A stretch of 64,000 nt of DNA, taken from positions 2,108,001 to 2,172,000 of the forward strand of contig NZ_CP013435.1 in assembly GCF_001718795.1 (NCBI RefSeq), given 5' to 3'. The number at the start of each line of letters is the position of its first letter. The first letter of the stretch is position 1. The position numbers were made by a program, and so were the translations under genes. Below are positions 1-13,843 of this stretch, piece by piece. A model generated the notes under the pieces. The model saw nothing but the letters and a program-made list of their open reading frames with translations, did not search any database and was not told the DNA's origin. The stretch is from Burkholderia latens. Lineage in GTDB: Bacteria > Pseudomonadota > Gammaproteobacteria > Burkholderiales > Burkholderiaceae.

Positions 1-2240
<2,240 letters not shown>

Positions 2241-2251
2241 CGGAGCCCTGC

Positions 2252-3160
2252 ATGACCACACCTTTTGCAACTGTTCGCGATCTGCTGCGCTACGCGGTCA
2301 CCCGTTTTTCGAAGGCGAAGCTCGCGTTCGGTCACGGCTCGGACAATGCGTACGACGAAGCCGCATACCTCGTACTGCATACGCTGGACCTGCCGCTCGA
2401 CACGCTCGAGCCATTCCTCGATGCCCGCCTGCTGCCCGACGAAATCGACGCCGTGCTCGCGGTGATCGAACGACGCGCGACGGAGCGCGTGCCGGCCGCG
2501 TATCTCACGCATGAAGCGTGGATGCATGGACACCGCTTCTACGTCGACGAGCGCGTGATCGTGCCGCGGTCGTTCATCGGCGAGCTGCTCGACGACGGGC
2601 TGCAGCCGTATGTCGCCGACCCCGAGCAAGTTGGCGCGGTACTTGAGCTGTGCACCGGCTCCGGCTGCCTCGCGATCCTCGCGGCCAGCGCGTTCCCGAA
2701 CGCCGAGATCGACGCGGTCGACCTGTCGGACAAGGCGCTCGAAGTCGCAGAAATCAACGTGCGCGACTACGGCCTCGACGATCGCATCACGCTGCACCGC
2801 GGCGACCTGTACGCACCGCTGCCCGCGTTCCGCACGGAACCCGGCGCACGCTACGACGTGATCCTGACGAACCCGCCGTACGTGAACGCGGCGTCGATGG
2901 CGGCGCTGCCGGCCGAGTACCGGCACGAGCCCGAAATGGCACTCGCCGGCGGTGACGACGGGATGGACATCGTGCGGCGAATCATCGCGCAAGCGCACAA
3001 GTGGCTGCACGACGACGGCGTGCTCGTCGTCGAAATCGGCAACGAGCGCGAGAACGTCGAAGCCGCGTTCGGCGGCCTCGAACTCACGTGGCTGCCCACC
3101 AGCGCGGGCGATGACACCGTATTCCTGATCCAGGCGTCCGACCTGCCGCGCAAGGCCTGA
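2252..3160 (+). CDS. prmB: Ribosomal protein L3 N5-glutamine methyltransferase
   Basis: A 302-residue class I SAM-dependent methyltransferase of the HemK/PrmB group. The N-terminal helical domain spans about residues 1-85. The SAM motif LELCTGSGCL is at 131-140, the acidic loop residue is D158, and the catalytic NPPY tetrad is at 207-210. The VPRSFIGELL segment after the N-domain is typical of PrmB rather than PrmC, supporting ribosomal protein L3 glutamine as substrate. It follows dapE by 11 bases on the same strand. PrmC is the alternative, but it normally adjoins prfA, which is absent here. Confidence 0.92.
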   Translation: MTTPFATVRDLLRYAVTRFSKAKLAFGHGSDNAYDEAAYLVLHTLDLPLDTLEPFLDARLLPDEIDAVLAVIERRATERVPAAYLTHEAWMHGHRFYVDERVIVPRSFIGELLDDGLQPYVADPEQVGAVLELCTGSGCLAILAASAFPNAEIDAVDLSDKALEVAEINVRDYGLDDRITLHRGDLYAPLPAFRTEPGARYDVILTNPPYVNAASMAALPAEYRHEPEMALAGGDDGMDIVRRIIAQAHKWLHDDGVLVVEIGNERENVEAAFGGLELTWLPTSAGDDTVFLIQASDLPRKA

Positions 3161-3274
3161 CCGGCACGCTGCGACCGAACCATGCGGCACGGCGCCCCGC
3201 TGTCCCGCACGGTTCGGTAAGATGCGCGTGAGCGGCCGCCGCGCCGCCTGACTTCAGGAGTCCGTCACGCGCCT

Positions 3275-4714
3275 ATGACCCTCGACTGGCTACATCTGGG
3301 CACCCTGATCCTGGCCATCCACGTGCTCGGGATCGTCGCGGCGTGTCACGCGCTCATGAACACGCGCACGTCGCAAGGCGCGATCGCATGGGCCGTGTCG
3401 CTCGCCGCGATGCCGTACCTGACGCTCATCCCCTACCTGTTCCTTGGCCGCAGCAAGTTCTCCGGCTACGTCGACGCGCGGCGCCAGGAAACGAAGGCGC
3501 TGCGCACGCACACGCCGCGCGCACCGTGGCTCGATGCGGGCGCAACCGACGGGCCGGCCGCCGACGCGATCGGCCGCGCCGCCGTGCTCGCGCTCACGCG
3601 GCTCGGCGGCATGCCGTTCGTCGGCGGCAATGCGGTGCGCACGCTGGTGAACGGCGATGCGACCTTCTCGGCGATCCTGTCGGCGATCGATGCCGCGCGC
3701 GATTACGTGATCGTCCAGTTTTTCATCGTGCGCGACGACGCACTCGGCCAGATGCTGCGCGACGCGCTGCTCGCGCGCGCGGCGGCGGGTGTACGCTGCT
3801 ACGTGCTGTACGACAGCATCGGCAGCTTCGACCTGCCGCACAGCTACGTCGATACGCTGCGCCGCGGCGGCGTCGAAGTGTCGCCGTTCGCGACCCACCG
3901 CAAGTTCGTCAACCGCTTCCAGCTGAACTTCCGCAACCATCGCAAAATCGTCGTCGTCGACGGTAATCGCGCGTTCGTCGGCGGCCACAACGTCGGCGTC
4001 GAGTATCTCGGTGCGAACCGGCGCCTGTCGCCGTGGCGCGACACCCATATCGAGATTCGCGGCCCCGCGGTCGCCAGCATCCAGTACGTGTTCGCCGAAG
4101 ACTGGCACTGGGCCACGCAAACGCTGCCGCCGCTCGCCGGACCGCCGCCGGCGCTCCCCGACGACACGATGCATTGCCTTGCGGTGCCGATGGGGCCGGC
4201 CGACAAACAGGAAACGGGCTCGCTGTTCTTCGTCGAGGCGATCAATGCCGCGCGCGAACGGGTGTGGATCACGACACCTTATCTCGTACCCGACGAGGCG
4301 GTAATCGCCGCACTGAAGCTTGCGGTGATGCGCGGCGTCGACGTGCGCATCCTGATCCCGAGCCGGCGCGATCACTACGTCGTGTTCGAGGCGTCGAAGC
4401 TGTACGCACGGGACCTCGTCGACGCGGGCGTGAAGGTGTTCCGCTACCGGCCCGGATTCCTGCACCAGAAAGTCGTGCTGATCGACCGCAGCGCGGCCGC
4501 GGTCGGCAGCGCGAATCTCGACAATCGCTCGTTCCGCCTCAACTTCGAGATCATGGTGCTGACCGTCGACCGTGCGTTTGCCGACGAGGTCGCAGCGATG
4601 CTCGATGCCGATTTCGCGCAGGCCTACGAGGTCGATGCGAGCGAGTACCGGCTCTCGCCGGCGTGGCGGCGCATCGCGATGCACGTCGCCCGCCTGTTCG
4701 CGCCGATCCTGTAG
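3275..4714 (+). CDS. cls: Cardiolipin synthase (phospholipase D family)
   Basis: A 479-residue inner-membrane enzyme that forms cardiolipin from two phosphatidylglycerol molecules. Two hydrophobic segments at about residues 6-28 and 35-58 anchor the N-terminus. Two HKD catalytic motifs follow: H222 (HRKIVVVDGNRAFVGGHN) and H397 (HQKVVLIDRSAAAVGSANLD). This is the ClsA-type layout with the N-terminal membrane hairpin. The gene stands alone: 114 bases separate it from prmB, and a convergent gene follows. A TAAGAT -10-like element lies about 55 bases upstream of the start, but the -35 is weak. Confidence 0.93.
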   Translation: MTLDWLHLGTLILAIHVLGIVAACHALMNTRTSQGAIAWAVSLAAMPYLTLIPYLFLGRSKFSGYVDARRQETKALRTHTPRAPWLDAGATDGPAADAIGRAAVLALTRLGGMPFVGGNAVRTLVNGDATFSAILSAIDAARDYVIVQFFIVRDDALGQMLRDALLARAAAGVRCYVLYDSIGSFDLPHSYVDTLRRGGVEVSPFATHRKFVNRFQLNFRNHRKIVVVDGNRAFVGGHNVGVEYLGANRRLSPWRDTHIEIRGPAVASIQYVFAEDWHWATQTLPPLAGPPPALPDDTMHCLAVPMGPADKQETGSLFFVEAINAARERVWITTPYLVPDEAVIAALKLAVMRGVDVRILIPSRRDHYVVFEASKLYARDLVDAGVKVFRYRPGFLHQKVVLIDRSAAAVGSANLDNRSFRLNFEIMVLTVDRAFADEVAAMLDADFAQAYEVDASEYRLSPAWRRIAMHVARLFAPIL

Positions 4715-4847
4715 CACCGGCCCAAGCCGCGGATTCGCCCCCGCGGCCGGCACCGCGGCGCACGCTCGAATGCGCTGCAATCGTACGAGGCGAGCGCGGC
4801 ACGCCTGCCCCGCCCGGCTCTGTCACCGCGCGCGCCGTTTCAAACGC

Positions 4848-5327
4848 TCAAAGCAGCTTCTCGATGTCCGCGGCGATTTCGTCGGGCTTCGTCGACGGCG
4901 CATAGCGCTTGACGATGCGCCCTTCGCGGTCGACCAGGAATTTCGTGAAGTTCCACTTGATCGCCTTCAGGCCGAGGATGCCGGGCGCCTCGTCGGTCAG
5001 GTAGCGGTACAGCGGATGCGCGTGCTCGCCCTTCACGTCGATCTTCGCGAACATCGGGAACGTGACGCCGTAGTTGCGCTGGCAGAACGCGCCGATTTGC
5101 GCGGCATCGCCCGGCTCCTGCTTGCCGAACTGGTTGCACGGGAAGCCGAGCACGAAGAAGCCGCGCGCAGCGTACTGGTCGTACAGCTTCTGCAGGCCCG
5201 CATATTGCGGCGTGAAGCCGCACTCGCTCGCGGTGTTGACGATCAGCAGCACCTTGCCGCGATACGCATCGAGCGACGCCGGCTGGCCGGCGAGCGTGTC
5301 GGCCGTGAACGAATACAGGGTGGACAT
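4848..5327 (-). CDS. Glutathione peroxidase (thiol peroxidase, cysteine type)
   Basis: A 159-residue GPx-family peroxidase that reduces hydroperoxides. The peroxidatic residue is cysteine, not selenocysteine: C36 in NTASECGFT. The partner residues are Q70 (NQFGKQEPG) and W125 (KWNFTKF). C82 in [11 protein letters not shown] sits where thioredoxin-dependent bacterial GPx proteins have a resolving cysteine, so thioredoxin may be the real reductant despite the family name. No signal peptide, so cytoplasmic. An AAGGAG Shine-Dalgarno sequence lies 6-7 bases before the start. The gene converges with cls and diverges from the ABC-F gene. Confidence 0.94.
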   Translation of the reverse strand: MSTLYSFTADTLAGQPASLDAYRGKVLLIVNTASECGFTPQYAGLQKLYDQYAARGFFVLGFPCNQFGKQEPGDAAQIGAFCQRNYGVTFPMFAKIDVKGEHAHPLYRYLTDEAPGILGLKAIKWNFTKFLVDREGRIVKRYAPSTKPDEIAADIEKLL

Positions 5328-5431
5328 CGGGCACTCCTTTTACGAAACCGGATCGACGTGGAGTCTAGGCGAAATCGCGCCGTCGCGGGATCGGCCGAAC
5401 GGCCGATATCCGGCGCGACCCGCGCGCGGTC

Positions 5432-5437
5432 TAGAAT
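5432..5437 (+). promoter_or_regulatory. Candidate -10 element for the ABC-F gene
   Basis: TAGAAT within CTAGAATAG, 26 bases upstream of the GTG start. No convincing -35 is visible. This is a pattern match only. Confidence 0.35.
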
Positions 5438-5463
5438 AGCGGTTTTGGCCAGTCATCCCCGCC

Positions 5464-7392
<1,929 letters not shown>

Positions 7393-7572
7393 TCCTGGCC
7401 CGGGCACGGTCGGCCGGCGCGCGATTGGCGTAGGCGCGCTCGCCGGTGCGTCGGCGGCGGCAAGCGGGGCCGCTCGCGCCCGACACGGCGCCAAACCCGG
7501 AAACGACAAGACCGGGCGCCCTGGCCCGGCCTTGTCGTCGTTGCTTCGCCGATACAGCGGCCCGCGATGCGC

Positions 7573-7839
7573 TTAGCGCCGCGGCAACGTATCGCGCGGC
7601 ATCTGCTCGTCGTCACCCATCAGGTGACGCCGCCCTTCGGTCGGCCGGCGGATTACCGCTACGACCTCGGCTTCAGTCACGTCCTCGGACACGACGCGGC
7701 GCGCGAGACGCCCGTCGTCGTCGATCCACTCGACGATCCGGCATCCACCGCCCCACGGCTGGACGATCGGTTCGGATACGCGGCAGCCGCGCAGGTTGTA
7801 AAGGCGTCCGCCCGGCGTTTCCCCATACTGTTTCAACAT
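7573..7839 (-). CDS. Small conserved hypothetical protein (DUF2866-like)
   Basis: An 88-residue soluble protein with no signal peptide or membrane segment, beginning MLKQYGETPGGRLYNLRG. It contains a compact WGGGCRIVEWIDDDGRLARRVV core and an acidic VTEAEV helix, and I recall similar Burkholderia proteins under DUF2866, but that is from memory. I place the start at 7839 because a GAAGGG ribosome-binding site lies about 10 bases upstream; a start at 7869 would add ten residues of low quality. It is 149 bases downstream of radA on the same strand. Function unknown. Confidence 0.7.
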   Translation of the reverse strand: MLKQYGETPGGRLYNLRGCRVSEPIVQPWGGGCRIVEWIDDDGRLARRVVSEDVTEAEVVAVIRRPTEGRRHLMGDDEQMPRDTLPRR

Positions 7840-7988
7840 AGGTTCCCTTCGCATTGCGCGGTTCGACAATCCGGCAAAGGATAGGGAAAAGCGATGTCCG
7901 GCGGGTTACAGCAGCCTACATATTCTTTACAGCCAATTACGCGATAGAACACCCCCGGCAGGAGCGCGGTGCAGCCGCCCGCCTGCGG

Positions 7989-9365
7989 TCATTCGAGATC
8001 GCGCACGCGGTCGATTGCCTGCTCGAGCCGCTCGACGGCCATTACGTTCAGCCCGTCGATCGGCTGCTTCGGCGCGTTCGCCTTCGGGATCAGCGCGGCG
8101 GTGAAACCGAGCTTCGCCGCCTCGCGCAGCCGCTCCTGGCCACGCGGCGACGGCCGGATCTCGCCCGCCAGCCCGACTTCGCCGAATACGATCAGCCCTT
8201 TCGGCAGCGCCTTGTTGCGCATCGACGAATGAATCGCGAGCAGCACCGCGAGGTCGGCGGCCGGCTCGGTGATCTTCACGCCGCCGACCGCGTTCAGGAA
8301 CACGTCCTGGTCGAAACAGGCGATGCCCGCGTGCCGGTGCAGGACCGCGAGGAGCATCGCGAGCCGGTTCTGCTCGAGCCCGACCGCGAGCCGGCGCGGA
8401 TTCGGCACGTGGGCCGTATCGACGAGCGCCTGGATTTCGACGAGCAGCGGACGCGTACCCTCCTGCGTGACAAGCACGCACGAACCCGGCACTACCTGCT
8501 CGTGCTGCGACAGGAACAGCGCAGACGGGTTTGCCACGCCGCGCAACCCGCGCTCGGTCATCGCGAACACGCCGAGTTCGTTGACGGCGCCAAAACGGTT
8601 CTTGAATGCGCGCACGAGCCGGAACGACGAATGCGTATCGCCCTCGAAGTACAGCACCGTGTCGACGATGTGCTCGAGCACGCGGGGCCCGGCGAGGTTG
8701 CCCTCCTTCGTCACGTGCCCGACCATGATGATCGCGGTGCCCGACTGCTTCGCGATGCGCGTGAGCTGCGCCGCGCACTCGCGCACCTGCGCGACCGAGC
8801 CCGGCGCCGACGTCAGCGCATCGGAATAGACGGTCTGGATCGAGTCGATCACGGCGACGTCCGGCCGTTCGGCGTCGATCGCGGCCTGGATCTTCTCGAG
8901 CTGGATTTCAGCGAGCAGCTTCAGCTCTGCCGCCGGCGCGCCGCCGTCGAGCAGTGCCAGCCGTTGCGCGCGCAACGCGATCTGCGCGGCCGATTCCTCG
9001 CCGCTGATATAGAGCGCACGCCGCTCGCTCGCGATGTCGGCCAGCGACTGCAGCAGCAGCGTCGACTTGCCGATGCCCGGATCGCCGCCAATCAGCACGA
9101 CGCCGCCCGGCACCAGCCCGCCACCCAGCACGCGATCGAATTCGCCGATGCCGGTCGAGAAGCGCGGCACGTCGGCCGCCTCGATGTCGACGAGGCGCTG
9201 CACCGGCGCGCGTTTCGCGAGCGACTGGAATCGATGGGCGGCCGGCGACTCGGCGACCGATTCGACGAGCGTGTTCCACGCCTGGCATGACGGGCACTGG
9301 CCCTGCCACTTCGGAGTTTGTCCGCCGCACTCGCTGCAGACGTACACGGTTTTCTGTTTGGCCAC
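7989..9365 (-). CDS. radA: DNA repair protein RadA (Sms)
   Basis: A 458-residue RecA-like ATPase that drives branch migration of recombination intermediates. In order: an N-terminal C4 zinc finger (C10, C13, C24, C27), Walker A GDPGIGKST at 94-102, the RadA-specific KNRFG motif at 255-259, and a C-terminal Lon-protease-like domain (from about residue 275, including the GGVKITEPAADLAVLLAI region). The protease-fold serine/lysine dyad is not expected in RadA, and this domain is structural. It starts 19 bases after the end of alr, so the two are likely co-transcribed. Confidence 0.96.
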   Translation of the reverse strand: MAKQKTVYVCSECGGQTPKWQGQCPSCQAWNTLVESVAESPAAHRFQSLAKRAPVQRLVDIEAADVPRFSTGIGEFDRVLGGGLVPGGVVLIGGDPGIGKSTLLLQSLADIASERRALYISGEESAAQIALRAQRLALLDGGAPAAELKLLAEIQLEKIQAAIDAERPDVAVIDSIQTVYSDALTSAPGSVAQVRECAAQLTRIAKQSGTAIIMVGHVTKEGNLAGPRVLEHIVDTVLYFEGDTHSSFRLVRAFKNRFGAVNELGVFAMTERGLRGVANPSALFLSQHEQVVPGSCVLVTQEGTRPLLVEIQALVDTAHVPNPRRLAVGLEQNRLAMLLAVLHRHAGIACFDQDVFLNAVGGVKITEPAADLAVLLAIHSSMRNKALPKGLIVFGEVGLAGEIRPSPRGQERLREAAKLGFTAALIPKANAPKQPIDGLNVMAVERLEQAIDRVRDLE

Positions 9366-9384
9366 GCGTGCTGCCCTTATTCCG

Positions 9385-10455
9385 TTATTCCGCGCGCACC
9401 GGTACGCGGGCGGCGACCGCGCACATCAGTTCATAACCGATGGTCCCGCAATGCCGCGCGACGTCGTCGATCGGCAGCGCGTTGCCCCACAGCTCGACGC
9501 GCGCGCCAATGCCGGCCTGCGGGCACGGGGTCAGATCGACAGTGATCATGTCCATCGACACGCGGCCGACGATCCGCGTGCGGATGCCGTCGACGATCAC
9601 CGGCGTGCCCTCCGGCGCGACGCGCGGATAGCCGTCCGCGTAACCGCACGCGACGACGCCGATGCGCATCTGCGTTTGCGCGAGAAACGTCGAGCCGTAG
9701 CCGATCGCCTGCCCCTTCGCGATGGTCTGCACGGCAATCAGCTCCGACGCGAGCGTCATCGCCGGCTTCAGGCCCGTATCCGCGATATCGGCCGACACAC
9801 CCGACGGCGATGCGCCGTAGAGTACGATCCCCGGCCGCACCCAGTCGAAGTGCGTATCCGGATGCCACAGCACGGCGGCCGAATTCGCGAGGCTGCGCGC
9901 ACCGGCAATGTTTTCCGCACCGCGCTCGAACGTCGCAAGCTGCTCGGCGACGCCGCGCTCGTTATCGGCATCCGAAAAATGGGTCATCAACGTGATCTGC
10001 CCGATGCCCGGGCACGCACGGGCGCGCTCCCACGCCGCGCGATATTTTTCCGGCGTATAACCCAGCCGGTTCATCCCGCTGTTCATCTTCAGCTGCACGT
10101 TGACGGGCTTCGACAGCCGCGCCGTCTCCAGCATCCGCATCTGCTCGTCGTTGTGGACGGTCGTCGTCAGGCTGTAACGGTCGATCACGTCGATGTCGGT
10201 CGAGCGGAAGAACCCTTCGAGCAGCAGGATCGGGCCGGCCCAACCGAGCTCGCGCAGCTTCACCGCCTCGTCGAGGTCGAGCAGGCCGAAGCCGTCGGTA
10301 CCTCGCAAGCCCGGAAACACGCGCGCGAGACCGTGGCCGTACGCATTGGCCTTGACGACCGCCCAGACCTTGGACGGGCCGGCAAGGCGGCGGACGACGG
10401 AGAGATTGTTCGCGAGAGCGGCGGTATGGATGGTGGCGGAGATCGGGCGCGGCAT
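9385..10455 (-). CDS. alr: Alanine racemase
   Basis: A 356-residue fold-type III PLP enzyme that interconverts L- and D-alanine for peptidoglycan. The PLP lysine is K35 in [12 protein letters not shown], and the second catalytic residue is the tyrosine in AIGYGSTF in the C-terminal domain. Length and both motifs match the Alr/DadX family. No dadA or other alanine catabolic gene is adjacent, which favours a biosynthetic role. It leads the minus-strand group alr-radA-small protein and diverges from lplT across a 218-base gap. Confidence 0.95.
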   Translation of the reverse strand: MPRPISATIHTAALANNLSVVRRLAGPSKVWAVVKANAYGHGLARVFPGLRGTDGFGLLDLDEAVKLRELGWAGPILLLEGFFRSTDIDVIDRYSLTTTVHNDEQMRMLETARLSKPVNVQLKMNSGMNRLGYTPEKYRAAWERARACPGIGQITLMTHFSDADNERGVAEQLATFERGAENIAGARSLANSAAVLWHPDTHFDWVRPGIVLYGASPSGVSADIADTGLKPAMTLASELIAVQTIAKGQAIGYGSTFLAQTQMRIGVVACGYADGYPRVAPEGTPVIVDGIRTRIVGRVSMDMITVDLTPCPQAGIGARVELWGNALPIDDVARHCGTIGYELMCAVAARVPVRAE

Positions 10456-10575
10456 GGGAAATTTACGTAAAGACGCTTGCGAATCATCAGCTTACCGCGC
10501 CTTTTGAGCACCGAAGCCGACAATTTGCGGAACGATCGGGGAATCTTGCTAGTCCGAACTGCCGTATTTTCGTGT

Positions 10576-10581
10576 TATAAA
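10576..10581 (+). promoter_or_regulatory. Candidate -10 element upstream of lplT
   Basis: TATAAA inside GTTATAAAG, about 92 bases before the lplT start, in the alr/lplT divergent gap. The -35 region is weak. This is a pattern match only. Confidence 0.35.
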
Positions 10582-10673
10582 GCCGTGCGCACAACCCATT
10601 TCGAACGGAATAAGCCGATCGCATACCAGGCGGCCTACGCGGCCCTGCCGCAGCGACGAAAGCATCGCATCAG

Positions 10674-11981
10674 ATGAAAAAAGGTTTTTACACCATCATG
10701 GCCGCGCAGTTTTTCTCGTCGTTGGCCGACAATGCGCTTCTCATCGCCGCCATCGCCCTGCTGAAAGACCTCCACGCCCCGAACTGGATGACACCGCTGT
10801 TGAAGCTGTTCTTCGTGTTGTCCTATGTGGTGCTCGCGGCATACGTCGGTGCGTTCGCGGATTCGCGTCCGAAGGGCCGTGTGATGTTCATCACCAACAC
10901 AATCAAGGTCGTCGGCTGCCTGATCATGCTGTTCGGCGCGCATCCGCTGATCGCATACGGGATCGTCGGGTTCGGCGCCGCCGCCTACTCGCCAGCGAAA
11001 TACGGGATTCTGACCGAGCTGCTGCCGGCCGACCGGCTCGTCGCCGCGAACGGCTGGATCGAGGGCACGACCGTCAGCTCGATCATCCTCGGCACCGTGC
11101 TCGGCGGCGCGCTGATCAGCCCGCACATCGCGTCGCACGTGATCGCGCACACGCCCGCGTGGATCGGCACGCCGGCCGAAGCCGCGATGGCGATCATCAT
11201 GGCGATCTACGTGATCGCCGCGATCTTCAACCTGCGAATCCCCGATACCGGCGCGCGCTATCCGAAGCAGGAGCGCGGCCCGGTCAGGCTGCTCACCGAT
11301 TTCGCCGACTGTTTCATGGTGCTCTGGCGCGACAAGCTCGGCCAGATCTCGCTCGCGGTCACGACGCTGTTCTGGGGGGCCGGCGCGACGCTGCAGTTCA
11401 TCGTGCTGAAGTGGGCCGAAGTCTCGCTGAACATGTCGCTGTCGGAGGGCGCGATCCTGCAGGCGGTGGTCGCGGTCGGCGTCGCGGGCGGCGCGATCGC
11501 CGCCGCCGCGCGGATTCCGCTGAAGAAATCGCTCACCGTGCTGCCGGTCGGGATCATCATGGGCATCGCGGTAATGCTGATGGCGTTCTACACGCGCGAC
11601 CTGTTCCCGGCACACTGGGCCGTGCACTTCGGCCACCTGCGCCTGCCCGTCTACCTGATCGTCGCGTACATCTTCCTGATCTGCGTCGGCGCGCTGTCCG
11701 GCTACTTCGTGGTTCCGATGAATGCGCTGTTGCAGCATCGCGGCCACGTGCTGCTGTCGGCCGGCCACTCGATCGCGGTTCAGAACTTCAACGAGAACCT
11801 GTCGGTGCTCGTGATGCTGTGCCTGTATGCGGTGCTCGTCTGGCTCGACGTGCCGGTCGGCGTCGTAATCGTGCTGTTCGGCACGTTCGTGTGCCTGACG
11901 ATGTGGCTCGTGATGCGCCGCCACCAGGCGAACCAGCGGCAGTTCGACTCGGTTGCGCTGATCGGCGAGTCGCGCCACTGA
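10674..11981 (+). CDS. lplT: Lysophospholipid transporter LplT (MFS)
   Basis: A 435-residue major facilitator protein with about 12 predicted membrane segments, beginning MKKGFYTIMAAQFFSSLADNAL, the family's characteristic N-terminus. LplT flips lysophospholipids inward across the inner membrane for re-acylation. In enterobacteria it is paired with aas, the acyltransferase/acyl-ACP synthetase, which is not next to it here. Loops carry the usual charged MFS positions (for example DSRPKGRVMF between the second and third helices). It precedes thiD by 67 bases on the same strand. Confidence 0.9.
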   Translation: MKKGFYTIMAAQFFSSLADNALLIAAIALLKDLHAPNWMTPLLKLFFVLSYVVLAAYVGAFADSRPKGRVMFITNTIKVVGCLIMLFGAHPLIAYGIVGFGAAAYSPAKYGILTELLPADRLVAANGWIEGTTVSSIILGTVLGGALISPHIASHVIAHTPAWIGTPAEAAMAIIMAIYVIAAIFNLRIPDTGARYPKQERGPVRLLTDFADCFMVLWRDKLGQISLAVTTLFWGAGATLQFIVLKWAEVSLNMSLSEGAILQAVVAVGVAGGAIAAAARIPLKKSLTVLPVGIIMGIAVMLMAFYTRDLFPAHWAVHFGHLRLPVYLIVAYIFLICVGALSGYFVVPMNALLQHRGHVLLSAGHSIAVQNFNENLSVLVMLCLYAVLVWLDVPVGVVIVLFGTFVCLTMWLVMRRHQANQRQFDSVALIGESRH

Positions 11982-12048
11982 CGCTACACTTGCGTTTCAT
12001 TTCGCTTCCGCCCGCCGGCGCCGGTCTGTGCGCCGGCGCGCTGCCATC

Positions 12049-12858
12049 ATGACGCATTCGATCCCCAACATCCTGACGATCGCCGGCTCCGATTCCGGTG
12101 GCGGCGCAGGCATCCAAGCCGACCTGAAAACCTTCTCCGCGCTCGGCGCGTACGGTGCGAGCGCAATCACCGCACTGACCGCGCAGAATACGCGCGGCGT
12201 GACCGGCGTGCACGCGCCGGACGCCGCGTTCGTGACCGCGCAGCTCGACGCGGTGTTCGACGACATCCGCATCGACGCAGTCAAGATCGGCATGCTCGCG
12301 AACGCGGCGATCGTACACGCGGTGGCCGACGCGCTGCGCCGTTATGCGCCGCGCTTCGTCGTGCTCGATACCGTGATGATCTCGAAGAGCGCACATGCGC
12401 TGCTCGCGCCCGATGCAGTCGACGCGTTGCGCGACGCGCTGATGCCGCTCGCGACCGTCGTCACGCCAAACCTGCCGGAAGCGGCCGCGTTGCTCGGCGA
12501 TGCGCACGCAACCACCGAAGACGACATGGTCCGGCAAGGCCGCGCGCTGCTGAACACGGGTGCGCGCGCCGTGCTGATGAAAGGCGGCCATCTGCCGGAC
12601 ACGGCCGCGAGCCCCGACTGGCTCGTGGATGCGGCGCACGCGGTGCGACTGGACGGCACGCGCGTGCCGGTCGGCAATACGCACGGCACCGGCTGCACGC
12701 TGTCGTCGGCGATCGCCGCACTGCTGCCACAGCAGCCCGATCTCGACAGCGCGGTACGCGAAGCGAAGGCGTACCTCACCGGCGCGATCGCCGCAAGCGG
12801 CGAACTCGACGTCGGCCGCGGCGTCGGCCCGGTCCATCACTTTCATCGCTGGTGGTAG
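12049..12858 (+). CDS. thiD: Hydroxymethylpyrimidine/phosphomethylpyrimidine kinase
   Basis: A 269-residue ribokinase-fold enzyme that phosphorylates HMP and HMP-P for thiamine pyrophosphate synthesis. Visible motifs are the N-terminal [13 protein letters not shown] loop, the [13 protein letters not shown] region, and the C-terminal anion-hole motif [14 protein letters not shown] containing the catalytic-region GTGC. I chose the ATG at 12049 ([15 protein letters not shown]) because it gives the standard N-terminus; an upstream start at 12028 would add seven unlikely residues. No other thi gene is nearby. Confidence 0.95.
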   Translation: MTHSIPNILTIAGSDSGGGAGIQADLKTFSALGAYGASAITALTAQNTRGVTGVHAPDAAFVTAQLDAVFDDIRIDAVKIGMLANAAIVHAVADALRRYAPRFVVLDTVMISKSAHALLAPDAVDALRDALMPLATVVTPNLPEAAALLGDAHATTEDDMVRQGRALLNTGARAVLMKGGHLPDTAASPDWLVDAAHAVRLDGTRVPVGNTHGTGCTLSSAIAALLPQQPDLDSAVREAKAYLTGAIAASGELDVGRGVGPVHHFHRWW

Positions 12859-12883
12859 CGCGCGTCTGACGCGCGCTGCACGC

Positions 12884-13843
12884 TCAACGGTCCTGCGCGG
12901 CGAACGCCTGCGCACGGGCCGGCCAGTCGTCCGGCACGATGAAGCCGCGCGCGGTCTCCCGCCATACGCCGTCGTCGTACCGGCGATACACGCCAATCAG
13001 CGCGGGCGCCTGCCGAGCATTCAATATCGACGGCAGCGTCAGCGAATGCGCGAGAGGTTCCAGCGCGGCGTCGGCGCCCGCGCGCCGCGGCGCGAGCCAG
13101 GCGAGCCGCGGCAGCACGCTCCACGCGGCGCCGCCGGGCTGTGCGGACGCCCAGCGCGGCCATTGCGCATGCGTGAGCCAGAAGCCGTGCGAATGGTCGG
13201 CGGCGATTTCCGCGGACACCGGCGGCAGCGGCACGCCATGCGGATAGAACAGCCAGCCGCGTATGAACATCTGCGCATCGGACGGCGCGCCGTAGCCGAG
13301 CAGCGCGAACCCGTGGCGATCGCTGAGCCGCAACTGATGGTCGAGCAGGCGGCTGCGCTTGCGGTCGAGCCGGTCGACGAGATTCGGGCCGACGAAGTCG
13401 GCGAGCGAAGCGTCGCCCGGCACCGGCGCGCATAAATAGCACTTCACCGCCAGTTCCCAGTGCAGGCGCTGGCCGCCCGGCGCATCGACGAGGAAATCGA
13501 CTTCGCCGAGCGTCTTGCCGTTGCTGCGCAGCGGCAGGTTCGCGGCGACGAGCCGCAGCGACGGCCCGTGTATCAGGAAATATTCGAGCAGGCATTCGGC
13601 GTAACGGCCGAGCCGCACCGGCCTCACTGCGTCGAGCGCGCGGTGCAGCGGCTCGGGCGCGGCATCGAGCGCGACGAGCCACGCTTCTGCGGCCACGCGT
13701 TCGACCGCGTCCGCCCACGGACGCGCGAGCGGCGCGCCAGGCGCCGCGGTCAGCAGGCTCGGGCTCGCGAGGAGCCAGCCCAGATCGCGCACCGCGGCGT
13801 CGCGCAGCGTATCGACGAACGCGAGCGCCGCGCCGTGCGTCAT
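12884..13843 (-). CDS. DUF1853 family protein
   Basis: A 319-residue protein resembling the DUF1853 family, which has no established biochemical role. It contains a conserved-looking core with E, D and K residues in a nuclease-like arrangement (GEVDFLVD followed by LHWELAVKCYL), reminiscent of PD-(D/E)XK folds. That comparison is mine, from the D-x(n)-ExK spacing, and is an inference. There is no signal peptide or membrane segment. Its ATG overlaps the TGA of the uracil-DNA glycosylase gene by four bases (ATGA), so it is the last cistron of the tsaB-rimI-udg operon. The link to a DNA repair enzyme makes a nucleic-acid role plausible. Confidence 0.8.
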   Translation of the reverse strand: MTHGAALAFVDTLRDAAVRDLGWLLASPSLLTAAPGAPLARPWADAVERVAAEAWLVALDAAPEPLHRALDAVRPVRLGRYAECLLEYFLIHGPSLRLVAANLPLRSNGKTLGEVDFLVDAPGGQRLHWELAVKCYLCAPVPGDASLADFVGPNLVDRLDRKRSRLLDHQLRLSDRHGFALLGYGAPSDAQMFIRGWLFYPHGVPLPPVSAEIAADHSHGFWLTHAQWPRWASAQPGGAAWSVLPRLAWLAPRRAGADAALEPLAHSLTLPSILNARQAPALIGVYRRYDDGVWRETARGFIVPDDWPARAQAFAAQDR

